From Nitrospira sp. (GTDB lineage: Bacteria > Nitrospirota > Nitrospiria > Nitrospirales > Nitrospiraceae), in assembly GCA_030456405.1 (NCBI GenBank), contig JAKDNQ010000154.1:1-5674 (forward strand): a DNA stretch of 5,674 nt, in the 5' to 3' direction. Positions within the stretch are counted from its first letter, which is position 1. Each line of letters starts with the position of its first letter. The position numbers and the translations under genes were made by a program. Of this stretch, positions 1 through 5,674 are shown one piece after another. The notes beneath the pieces are model-generated. The model was not told where the DNA came from. It did no database searches and saw only the letters and a program-made list of their open reading frames with translations.

Positions 1-1440
1 TTCGGGGACCGGGCGAAACACAAGGACTTCGTCGGAAACATTTATAAAGGAAAAGTTGCGAAAGTGCTGCCAGGCATGCAGGCGGCATTTGTAGATATCG
101 GTCTCGCGAAGGCGGCGTTCATGCATGTGTCGGATTTGTCCTTGGACTCCGAACCGGGAGACACACTCGTCGATGCGGATGAGGAAGACAAGGATTCCGA
201 CAAAGACGGGGATATGCTGGGGCCTCGGCGCCAAAGCTCCAGGCCGATCGAACAGTTGCTGAGCGAAGGGCAAGAGCTGATGGTGCAAATTTCCAAGGGG
301 CCGATCGGCACAAAAGGCTCGCGGGTGACAACCTATGTGTCGCTCCCAGGCCGGTATCTTGTGTTTATGCCTAATGTGGAACATATCGGTGTCTCTCGCC
401 GGATCGCCCGAGATGAGGAGCGGGCTCGACTCAAGGACATTATGAAGCGCGTGCGGCAACCAGGCTGCGGATACATTGTCCGCACAGTCAGTGAAGGGGT
501 CAAAGAAGACGAGTTGCGTTCCGATGTCGACTTTTTGCATGTGCTCTGGCAGGACATCCTGGCGAAACGTGAGCAGAAAGGCGCGCCGGCATTGCTCCAT
601 GCCGACCTCAGTTTGAGTTTCCGTGTTGTGCGAGATCTCTTCGGGAAGAAAGTCGATCGGTTATGGATCGATTCGCGTGAGGAATATCAGGCGGTCCGCG
701 ACTTCGTGCAGCGATTCTCGCCGGAACAAACGTCACGCATTCATTTGTACGACAAAGATGAACGTCTCTTCGATCATCTTGGCGTCGAGCAGGAGATGGC
801 GCGGGCTCTCAGCCGCAAGGTCTGGCTCAAGTCAGGCGGGCATCTTGTCATCGATCATACGGAAGCCATGACCGTTATCGACGTCAACACCGGACGGTTC
901 GTGGGGAAGCGCGATCAGGAGGAGACCATTCTCCGGAATAATCTGGAGGCGGCGAAAGAAGTGGCCTATCAGATGAAGTTGCGCGGGATCGGCGGGATCA
1001 TTATCGTCGACTTTATCGACATGGAAAGGGAGAAGAATCGTGACAAAGTGTACCATGCGTTGCTCGATGCGATGTCGGCTGACAAGGCGCGGACCAGAGT
1101 GTCTCGCATCTCCGACTTGGGATTGATCGAAATCTCTCGTGAACGGGTAAGAGAGGACCTTTTGCGCTCTCTCTCTGAGCCCTGTCACTATTGTGAAGGA
1201 CGAGGCTATACGAAGTCTCCGACCACAGTAGCCTATGAAATATTCCGCGATGTCCGCCGGATCGGCAGCAGCCCTGAACCTCAGCGGATCGTCATCGGCG
1301 CCCACCCTTCGGTCGTCGGGTTATTGCAGGATGAAGAGCGGCAGGGGCTTGAGGCTGTGGAACGCGAGTGTGCCGCGAAAATCATCGTGATGCCGGACGA
1401 ACATTTGCACCTGGAGCAGTACGATCTCGCAGTTCTCTAA
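1..1440 (+). CDS. rng: Ribonuclease E/G family protein, RNase G type (5' end outside window)
   Basis: This is an endoribonuclease of the RNase E/G family, which cuts single-stranded AU-rich RNA during rRNA maturation and mRNA decay in the cytoplasm. The frame is open from base 1, giving 479 visible residues; residues below count from there. The S1 domain begins with NIYKGK at 13-18, followed by LPGMQAAFVDIGL. VRT at 160-162 corresponds to the 5'-monophosphate sensor pocket (E. coli RNase E R169/T170). The Mg-binding aspartates are D294 in VIDVNTG and D337 in IIIVDFIDM. The zinc-link cysteines are C395 and C398 in CHYCEGRG. The spacings 294-337-395 equal those of E. coli RNase E 303-346-404. 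The protein ends soon after the catalytic core with EQYDLAVL, like RNase G, so there is no degradosome scaffold. The GTG at 64 lies inside the S1 domain and is not the start. By comparison with RNase G, about 25-30 N-terminal residues are missing. An acidic insert lies at 57-71. Confidence 0.96.
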   Translation, partial: FGDRAKHKDFVGNIYKGKVAKVLPGMQAAFVDIGLAKAAFMHVSDLSLDSEPGDTLVDADEEDKDSDKDGDMLGPRRQSSRPIEQLLSEGQELMVQISKGPIGTKGSRVTTYVSLPGRYLVFMPNVEHIGVSRRIARDEERARLKDIMKRVRQPGCGYIVRTVSEGVKEDELRSDVDFLHVLWQDILAKREQKGAPALLHADLSLSFRVVRDLFGKKVDRLWIDSREEYQAVRDFVQRFSPEQTSRIHLYDKDERLFDHLGVEQEMARALSRKVWLKSGGHLVIDHTEAMTVIDVNTGRFVGKRDQEETILRNNLEAAKEVAYQMKLRGIGGIIIVDFIDMEREKNRDKVYHALLDAMSADKARTRVSRISDLGLIEISRERVREDLLRSLSEPCHYCEGRGYTKSPTTVAYEIFRDVRRIGSSPEPQRIVIGAHPSVVGLLQDEERQGLEAVERECAAKIIVMPDEHLHLEQYDLAVL

Positions 1441-1456
1441 AGATTGTGACTCTCGT

Positions 1457-1475
1457 GTGGCAAGCCTCTTGTCAT
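1457..1475 (+). terminator. Weak terminator-like hairpin after rng
   Basis: An 8-pair stem (1457-1464 with 1468-1475, loop CCT) begins 17 bases after the rng stop. The core is CAAG/CTTG, extended by G-C and A-T pairs and two G-T wobbles. The tract after it (CTTCTTGT) is pyrimidine-rich but not a clean T run, so termination may be partial or absent. The rest of the 103-base gap shows no convincing promoter. Confidence 0.3.
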
Positions 1476-1543
1476 CTTCTTGTGACCAGAATGCGGGCGT
1501 GGAATCCACTGCCAAGGATCCAGGTACGGTTTCTGTTTAGCCC

Positions 1544-2662
1544 ATGACAAGACCGATGCTAGAGTCTTGGCTCCGCTTGCGGGCGATCGATGGAGTGGGA
1601 GACCTGACGATAGTTCGATTAGTCCGCGCCTGGGGCTCTCCCGATGCTGTCCTCCGTGCGTCCCGAGATGAATTGATTCAAAGTGGATGTAGCCCTCTAT
1701 TGGCAAATGCAGTACGGCGTGGGCCCGATCATTCCACCAACAAGAGCATTGAGCGTGAGATCAAGGCTATTGAGCGAGAGCGCATTGAAGTTCGAAGCTT
1801 GTTGGAGTCTCAGTATCCAGCGCGGCTGAAGATGATCGCGGATCCTCCGCCGCTTCTGTACATCACGGGCACATTGACTGAACAGGATGAGTTAGCAGTG
1901 GCCATCGTGGGCGCCAGGCGCGCGACGGCAGCCGGACGTGCGATAACCGAAGAGCTGGGCCACGATTTGGCTGCGGCTGGTATAGCGGTGGTGAGTGGGT
2001 TGGCGCGCGGAATTGATGCGGCGGCCCATCGAGGCGCACTGGCGGTGGAAGGGCGCACCATTGCGGTGCTGGGCTGCGGGATCGATCGGACCTATCCGCC
2101 TGAACATGAGCGGTTACGCCGGCAGATTGAAGAGCGGGGAGCGATCATATCCGAGGCGCCGATGGGCGCGCCGCCTCACAGCCATCACTTTCCTCGACGG
2201 AATCGCATCATCAGCGGGTTGTCGCTGGGCGTGATTGTGACAGAGGCGGCGGTCGGCAGCGGATCGTTGATTACCGCAAGATTGGCCGCTGAGCAAGGCC
2301 GAGAGGTGTTCGCCGTTCCTGGCTTTGTGAAACAAGAGACCAGTCGCGGGACGAATGCGTTGCTCAAAGAGGGGGCGGCGTTGATCGAACGCGCACAGGA
2401 TGTCATCGATGCGTTGTTGCCGCAGTTGGAGCCGACAGTGCGAGTACGCGTACAGCCTTCTCGTGAGAAGAAAGTCTCTGGCGATTATTTGGGCAAAGAG
2501 GAACAGCTGGTGTATGATATTTTGTCGTATGACCCGCTCACAGTGGACGATGTGATTGTCGCCACTGGGTTATCGGCATCCATCGTGATGGCGTCGCTCT
2601 TGTCCCTGGAGCTTCGACAGCGAGTCAAGCCGCTTCCGGGACAGCGGTATCTGCGGACATAA
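1544..2662 (+). CDS. dprA: DNA-processing protein DprA
   Basis: DprA (Smf) binds incoming single-stranded DNA in the cytoplasm and loads RecA on it during natural transformation. It is also kept by many bacteria not known to be competent. The 372-residue length is typical. Residues 1-65 form a SAM/helix-hairpin-helix-like region (LRAIDGVGDLTIVRL). The Rossmann-like DprA core spans about 85-295, with IVGARRAT at 121-128, SGLARGIDAAAHRGAL at 151-166, FPRRNRIISGLS at 216-227, GSGSLITARLA at 238-248 and REVFAVPG at 253-260. A winged-helix domain occupies about 315-372. An in-frame TAG at 1538-1540 makes the ATG at 1544 the first possible start; M5 (1556) is an alternative. No clear Shine-Dalgarno precedes either: the nearest purine run, AAGGA at 1514-1518, is 25 bases away. 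topA follows after 75 bases, a pairing seen in many bacteria. Function in uptake here is inferred only. Confidence 0.96.
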   Translation: MTRPMLESWLRLRAIDGVGDLTIVRLVRAWGSPDAVLRASRDELIQSGCSPLLANAVRRGPDHSTNKSIEREIKAIERERIEVRSLLESQYPARLKMIADPPPLLYITGTLTEQDELAVAIVGARRATAAGRAITEELGHDLAAAGIAVVSGLARGIDAAAHRGALAVEGRTIAVLGCGIDRTYPPEHERLRRQIEERGAIISEAPMGAPPHSHHFPRRNRIISGLSLGVIVTEAAVGSGSLITARLAAEQGREVFAVPGFVKQETSRGTNALLKEGAALIERAQDVIDALLPQLEPTVRVRVQPSREKKVSGDYLGKEEQLVYDILSYDPLTVDDVIVATGLSASIVMASLLSLELRQRVKPLPGQRYLRT

Positions 2663-2692
2663 TCGACGAACAGTTGCACTGCATTGTATTAT
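2663..2692 (+). promoter_or_regulatory. Possible sigma70-type promoter for topA
   Basis: TCGACG (2663-2668, 4 of 6 to the -35 consensus) and TATTAT (2687-2692, 5 of 6 to the -10 consensus) are 18 bases apart in the dprA-topA gap. Transcription would begin near 2699, leaving a leader of about 40 bases before the topA GTG. The match is modest, and topA could also be read through from dprA. Confidence 0.3.
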
Positions 2693-2728
2693 TTGGTACG
2701 GATGAGAGGGCTATTCTCGTAACGAACC

Positions 2729-2732
2729 GGAG
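2729..2732 (+). promoter_or_regulatory. Shine-Dalgarno site fixing the GTG start of topA
   Basis: GGAG lies five bases before the GTG at 2738. An in-frame TAA at 2720-2722 excludes any start further upstream. The conserved TopA N-terminus (AKALIIVESPTKA) follows directly, so this GTG must be the start. Confidence 0.75.
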
Positions 2733-2737
2733 TATTT

Positions 2738-5089
2738 GTGGCCAAAGCACTCATTATTGTCGAGTCTCCGACGAAAGCTCGGACCATCACCAAGTATTTG
2801 GGGCGTGGCTATACCGTCATGGCTTCGGTCGGCCATATCAAGGATCTTCCCACCAGCAAGCTGGGTGTTGACCTTGAGCACGATTTCGAACCGCAATATG
2901 TGACGATCAAAGGAAAATCGAAGGTCTTGGCGGAGATTAAGAAAAAGGCGGAAGAAGTGGACAAGGTGTTTCTTGCGCCGGACCCTGACCGGGAAGGCGA
3001 AGCCATCGCGTGGCACCTCGAGCAGGAACTGATAGGCAAATCGAAATCCAAGTCCAAGAAAAAGTCCGAGGGTAAGGTGTTCCGGGTGCTCTTTAACGAA
3101 ATCACGGAATCGGCCATCAAGCGCGCACTGCAGTCGCCTGGTCAGGTCGATATGAAGCTGGTGAATGCGCAACAGGCTCGCCGCGTGCTTGACCGAATTG
3201 TCGGATATCAAGGCAGCCAATTGCTCTGGACCAAGGTGCGTCGAGGACTCAGTATGGGCCGGGTGCAATCCGTAGCGATGCGACTGATCTGCGAACGTGA
3301 GCAGGAACGTGAGGCGTTTCGCGCGGAAGAGTACTGGTCGATCGCGGTGACGTTGTCCGGGAACAACCCTCCTCCATTCGAAGCCAAACTCCACAGTATT
3401 AATGGGCAGGACGCCGCGCTTGCGACAGAGGCCGATGCGCAGCGCATCGTCTCGGCTATTCAGGGGAAAGAGTTTGTCGTCGACTCGATTGAACGAAAAG
3501 AGAAAAAACGGAACCCTGTCGCGCCCTTCATCACCAGCCGGCTCCAACAGGAAGCCGCGCGCAAGCTGCATTTCTCATCGAAGAAAACGATGACTCTGGC
3601 GCAAAAGCTGTACGAAGGGATCGAAATCGGAGCGGAAGGTCAGACGGGTCTCATTACCTACATGAGGACCGATTCCCCGCGCATTTCGAACGAGGCGATG
3701 GCGGAAGCGCGCCAGGTGATTCAGGAGCGGTTTGGCATAGAGTATTTGCCCGCGACGCCGAATGTGTATAAAACCCAGAAAGCGGCGCAAGAAGCGCATG
3801 AAGCGATTCGCCCCACAGCGGCGGCGCGTGACCCTGAGTCGATCAGACAGTACCTGGAGCCTGATGTCCATAAACTGTATCAGTTGATTTGGAACCGATT
3901 TATCGCCTCACAGATGGTCCCTGCGGTCCTCGATGTGACTCGGGTAGAGTCGAGCCCCGTCAAGACGAGTGAAAAATTTCTGTTCCGCTCAACCGGCACC
4001 GTGGTGAAGTTTCCTGGTCATACGATCGTCTACATGGAGGGGATTGACAAGGAACTTTTCGCGCAGAAGCAAAAGGGCGAACAGGAGGTCGAGGACGAAG
4101 CCGAGCGTCAGCTGCCGTTGCTCAGCGAGGGCGAACGGCTGCAGCTCGTCTTCCAGGAGGGACAGACAGTTCCCGGCGTGCTTTCGAAACAACACTTCAC
4201 CCAGCCGCCGCCTCGATACAACGAAGCCTTGTTGATCAAGGAATTGGAGGAGAAAGGCATCGGACGTCCTTCCACCTATGCGAGTATCATTTCGACGATT
4301 CAGGATCGCAAATACGCAGAAAAAGCAGACGGGCGCTTCGCTCCAACAGAAACAGGACGTACCGTGAACGATTTCCTGATGAAGGGATTTCCGGATCTCA
4401 TCAACGTCGACTTCACTTCGCATATGGAGGAGGAGTTGGACGAAGTCGAGGAAGGCAATAAGCCGTGGGTCACCGCGGTGCGCGAATTTTATGGGACGTT
4501 TACGACGGATCTGGAGAAGGCGAAGACGATTCCCGGGCCCAAGGATACAGTGGAACCGCCAACGGATATTCCCTGCGAGAAATGCGGCCGAATGATGGAA
4601 ATCAAATGGGGGCGTAACGGTAAATTTCTTGCCTGTCCCGCATACAAGGATAAGCCGCCCTGCAAGAACACTCAGAATTTTGAGAAGCTTGAAGATGGCA
4701 CCATTAAAATAGTTCCGAAGATTGAATTGACCACGGATGAGAAGTGCGAGAAATGCAGCAGCCCAATGGTCGTGAAGACTGGGCGGTTTGGAAAGTTCAT
4801 CGCCTGCTCCGCCTATCCTGAGTGCAAAACCACCAAGGCGCTCTCATTGGGGGTCAAGTGTCCCCAGCCGGATTGTGGCGGCGACCTTGTCCAGAAGCGC
4901 ACGAGAAAAGGACGGTCGTTCTTTGCTTGCAGTAAGTATCCATCCTGCGAATATGCCTTGTGGGATCGTCCGATCAACAAAACCTGCCCGACCTGCAGCG
5001 CCCCGTTTCTGATTGAAAAAATCAGTAAACTAGTCGGCCGCAGCATCCAATGCCGCAGCGAAGAATGCGGCTACAAGGAAGCCGGCTGA
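2738..5089 (+). CDS. topA: DNA topoisomerase I (type IA) with four C-terminal zinc ribbons
   Basis: Type IA topoisomerase that relaxes negative supercoils behind RNA polymerase by cutting one strand through a 5'-phosphotyrosine. It is 783 residues long. The Toprim domain (about 1-145) has E9 in IVESPTKA and the metal-binding triad D82, D84, E86 in DPDREGEA. The core carries GRVQS at 174-178, the catalytic Y308 with R310 in ITYMRTDS (E. coli Y319/R321), EAHEAIRPT at 352-360 and GIGRPSTYA at 507-515. Four C4 zinc ribbons follow: C613/C616/C633/C642, C670/C673/C690/C696, C708/C713/C731/C737 and C750/C753/C772/C777. These bind single-stranded DNA and, in E. coli, RNA polymerase. E. coli TopA (865 residues) has three C4 ribbons plus two cysteine-free ones, so this tail is organised differently. 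A lysine/serine run at 101-110 interrupts the Toprim domain. All key residues are present, so the enzyme should be active. The start is GTG. Confidence 0.98.
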   Translation: MAKALIIVESPTKARTITKYLGRGYTVMASVGHIKDLPTSKLGVDLEHDFEPQYVTIKGKSKVLAEIKKKAEEVDKVFLAPDPDREGEAIAWHLEQELIGKSKSKSKKKSEGKVFRVLFNEITESAIKRALQSPGQVDMKLVNAQQARRVLDRIVGYQGSQLLWTKVRRGLSMGRVQSVAMRLICEREQEREAFRAEEYWSIAVTLSGNNPPPFEAKLHSINGQDAALATEADAQRIVSAIQGKEFVVDSIERKEKKRNPVAPFITSRLQQEAARKLHFSSKKTMTLAQKLYEGIEIGAEGQTGLITYMRTDSPRISNEAMAEARQVIQERFGIEYLPATPNVYKTQKAAQEAHEAIRPTAAARDPESIRQYLEPDVHKLYQLIWNRFIASQMVPAVLDVTRVESSPVKTSEKFLFRSTGTVVKFPGHTIVYMEGIDKELFAQKQKGEQEVEDEAERQLPLLSEGERLQLVFQEGQTVPGVLSKQHFTQPPPRYNEALLIKELEEKGIGRPSTYASIISTIQDRKYAEKADGRFAPTETGRTVNDFLMKGFPDLINVDFTSHMEEELDEVEEGNKPWVTAVREFYGTFTTDLEKAKTIPGPKDTVEPPTDIPCEKCGRMMEIKWGRNGKFLACPAYKDKPPCKNTQNFEKLEDGTIKIVPKIELTTDEKCEKCSSPMVVKTGRFGKFIACSAYPECKTTKALSLGVKCPQPDCGGDLVQKRTRKGRSFFACSKYPSCEYALWDRPINKTCPTCSAPFLIEKISKLVGRSIQCRSEECGYKEAG

Positions 5090-5098
5090 ATCTTCCTT
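5075..5098 (+). terminator. Hairpin over the topA stop codon, possible weak terminator
   Basis: A perfect 7-base inverted repeat, AAGGAAG (5075-5081) and CTTCCTT (5092-5098), flanks a 10-base loop containing the topA TGA (5087-5089). Only TTTC follows the stem, so this is a poor intrinsic terminator at best. It may instead protect the mRNA 3' end. I see no better terminator before the bacterioferritin gene. Confidence 0.25.
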
Positions 5099-5104
5099 TC
5101 ATCC

Positions 5105-5179
5105 GCTCAGAACGTTTCACTCCTATCCCTGCAAGTAACTGGGGGCGAGACAAATCTCTGAAGCTGAGAACTGTTTTCA
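5105..5179 (+). repeat. Imperfect direct repeat of a pseudo-palindromic element
   Basis: GCTCAGAACGTTTCA (5105-5119) recurs as GCTGAGAACTGTTTTCA (5163-5179), 58 bases downstream. The copies differ by one substitution and two single-base T insertions. Each contains GAAC followed by GTTTC or TGTTTTC, a near-palindrome. The pair lies upstream of the putative bacterioferritin promoter and could be paired regulator sites; no regulator is identified. Confidence 0.35.
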
Positions 5180-5184
5180 TTATC
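5166..5184 (+). promoter_or_regulatory. Fur-box-like sequence upstream of the bacterioferritin promoter
   Basis: This 19-base stretch matches the E. coli Fur consensus at 13 of 19 positions by hand count. The right end is an uninterrupted TCATTATC, while the left half is poor. It ends 14 bases before the putative -35, where a bound regulator could activate rather than block. Iron control of a bacterioferritin is plausible, but the consensus may differ in this organism and chance cannot be excluded. It overlaps the second copy of the upstream direct repeat. Confidence 0.3.
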
Positions 5185-5198
5185 TACGTAAAAACACC

Positions 5199-5228
5199 TT
5201 GACAGATTGCCGACAGGGAGCCGACAAT
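5199..5228 (+). promoter_or_regulatory. Putative sigma70-type promoter of the bacterioferritin gene
   Basis: A perfect -35 hexamer TTGACA (5199-5204) is followed after 18 bases by GACAAT (5223-5228), 4 of 6 to the -10 consensus. Transcription would begin near 5235, giving a leader of about 80 bases before the ATG at 5316. This supports transcription independent of topA. Confidence 0.5.
5201..5226 (+). repeat. Three GACA repeats with 11-base spacing inside the promoter
   Basis: GACA begins at 5201, 5212 and 5223. The last two copies share the longer GCCGACA (5209-5215 and 5220-5226). The first is part of the -35 and the last part of the -10. Roughly one helical turn separates the copies, so they lie on the same face of the DNA, as expected for a regulator covering the promoter. 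A chance origin is possible with such short units. Confidence 0.4.
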
Positions 5229-5239
5229 ATGCCTGCCGG

Positions 5240-5260
5240 CTGACACGCTCTCGTTGTCAG
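5240..5260 (+). repeat. Inverted repeat CTGACA/TGTCAG in the bacterioferritin leader
   Basis: CTGACA (5240-5245) and TGTCAG (5255-5260) form a perfect 6-base inverted repeat around a 9-base spacer, just after the predicted transcription start. It could be a dyad operator or an mRNA hairpin. The GAGCG at 5262-5266 could pair instead with CGCTC at 5246-5250 or at 5282-5286, so alternative folds exist. Confidence 0.35.
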
Positions 5261-5300
5261 TGAGCGCCATTAAGCGTCAGCCGCTCCCAACATTTTTCAT

Positions 5301-5307
5301 AAGGAGG
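5301..5307 (+). promoter_or_regulatory. Strong Shine-Dalgarno of the bacterioferritin gene
   Basis: AAGGAGG lies eight bases before the ATG at 5316 and is a near-perfect anti-16S complement. It is the strongest ribosome site in the window, suggesting high translation, and it fixes the start. Confidence 0.9.
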
Positions 5308-5315
5308 GACTTGCC

Positions 5316-5674
5316 ATGAAAGCGAAAGAGGGCGTCATCAACATCCTGAATAAGATCCTGACAGCGGATCTCACCGCCATCAATCAATACTTCGTCCATG
5401 CCAAGATGTGTGAGAACTGGGGCTATGAACGGCTCCATCACAAAGTGCGAGAGCGGAGCATCGCTGAGATGAAAGACGCCGACGAGCTCATCGGCCATAT
5501 TCTCTATTTGGATGGTGTGCCAAACGTGCAACGCATGAATACTGTGCAGGTAGGAGAAACCGTTCCTGAACAGCTCAAGCTGGATTTAAAAGCGGAACAA
5601 GAAATGCTTGCTTTGTTAAACGATGGCGTGGTGCATTGTGCGAAGGTGACCGACTTCACCACGCGGCACATGCT
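5316..5674 (+). CDS. bfr: Bacterioferritin, haem-ligand type with altered ferroxidase centre (3' end outside window)
   Basis: Bacterioferritin subunits form a 24-mer cytoplasmic shell that stores iron, with haem held between subunit pairs. 119 complete codons are visible of a family length near 158 in E. coli. The sequence aligns with E. coli Bfr without gaps: VIN, LNK, AINQYF at 21-26, NWG at 34-36, EMK at 51-53 and GVPN at 67-70. M52, the haem axial ligand, is kept, as are Y25, E51 and E94. However, ferroxidase ligand E18 is D18 and H54 is D54. The inner-surface iron site H46/D50 is E46/A50. The last ferroxidase ligands (E127, H130 in E. coli) lie beyond the window. The pattern resembles haem-binding, ferroxidase-poor subunits such as Neisseria BfrB, which assemble with a ferroxidase-competent partner. 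A second bfr gene nearby is therefore likely but not seen. It has its own putative promoter and a strong ribosome site. Confidence 0.95.
   Translation, partial: MKAKEGVINILNKILTADLTAINQYFVHAKMCENWGYERLHHKVRERSIAEMKDADELIGHILYLDGVPNVQRMNTVQVGETVPEQLKLDLKAEQEMLALLNDGVVHCAKVTDFTTRHM

Noticed and set aside
832..1305. A 157-codon open frame on the - strand opposite rng
   Set aside because: It lies antisense to the catalytic core of RNase E/G with its conserved motifs, and shows no independent family signature.
1444..1486. TTGTGAC direct repeat (1444-1450 and 1480-1486) and TCTTGT repeat in the rng-dprA gap
   Set aside because: The units are short, in low-complexity pyrimidine-rich sequence, and not tied to a promoter.
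1499..1509. GTGGA-A-TCCAC palindrome before dprA
   Set aside because: A one-base centre cannot form a useful hairpin beyond four pairs, and no promoter context supports an operator.
2702..2720. Hairpin before the topA ribosome site (GAGA/TCTC with wobble extensions)
   Set aside because: The four-pair core is extended only by one A-T and two G-T pairs, which is too weak to call a regulatory structure.
2674..2871. A + strand frame across the dprA-topA gap
   Set aside because: It overlaps the topA start in another frame and its product has no recognisable features.
2711..3571. A 286-codon open frame on the - strand opposite topA
   Set aside because: It is antisense to a clear TopA coding region, its product resembles no family I know, and arginine/leucine-rich antisense frames are common opposite GC-rich genes.
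5147..5158. GAGA-CAAA-TCTC hairpin as a topA terminator
   Set aside because: The stem has only four pairs and no T run follows.
5277..5531. An 84-codon open frame on the - strand over the bfr start
   Set aside because: It covers the strong bfr ribosome site and a coding region that aligns without gaps to bacterioferritin, so it is a shadow frame.

Overview
The window looks like ordinary chromosome from a free-living Gram-negative-type bacterium of moderate-to-high GC content. The protein variants and the gene order rng–dprA–topA resemble what I recall from Nitrospirota (Nitrospira and relatives). That placement is inferred from memory of the families, not from a database search. Nothing mobile, no tRNA or rRNA, and no CRISPR array is visible.

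Layout, all genes on the + strand. Positions 1-1440 hold the 3' part of a ribonuclease E/G gene of RNase G type, cut by the left window edge. A 103-base gap follows, with a weak terminator-like hairpin. A complete dprA gene lies at 1544-2662. After a 75-base gap with a possible promoter and a GGAG ribosome site comes a complete topA gene at 2738-5089 with a GTG start. A 226-base intergenic region (5090-5315) is the most structured non-coding part. It holds a hairpin at the topA stop, a repeated pseudo-palindromic element, a Fur-box-like sequence, a good -35 with a fair -10, three GACA repeats spaced by 11 bases, and a small inverted repeat. A bacterioferritin gene with a strong Shine-Dalgarno starts at 5316 and runs off the right edge.

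The first three genes act in nucleic acid metabolism: RNA processing and decay, single-strand DNA handling during transformation and recombination, and relaxation of negative supercoils. They could be partly co-transcribed, but the gaps and possible signals between them leave this open. The bacterioferritin is a separate iron-storage unit that appears to have its own promoter.

The most interesting point is the bacterioferritin. It keeps the haem-ligand methionine but has changed two ferroxidase-centre ligands (E18 to D, H54 to D) and the inner-surface iron site. This suggests a haem-carrying, ferroxidase-impaired subunit that would need a partner. I found no wholly new system in this window.
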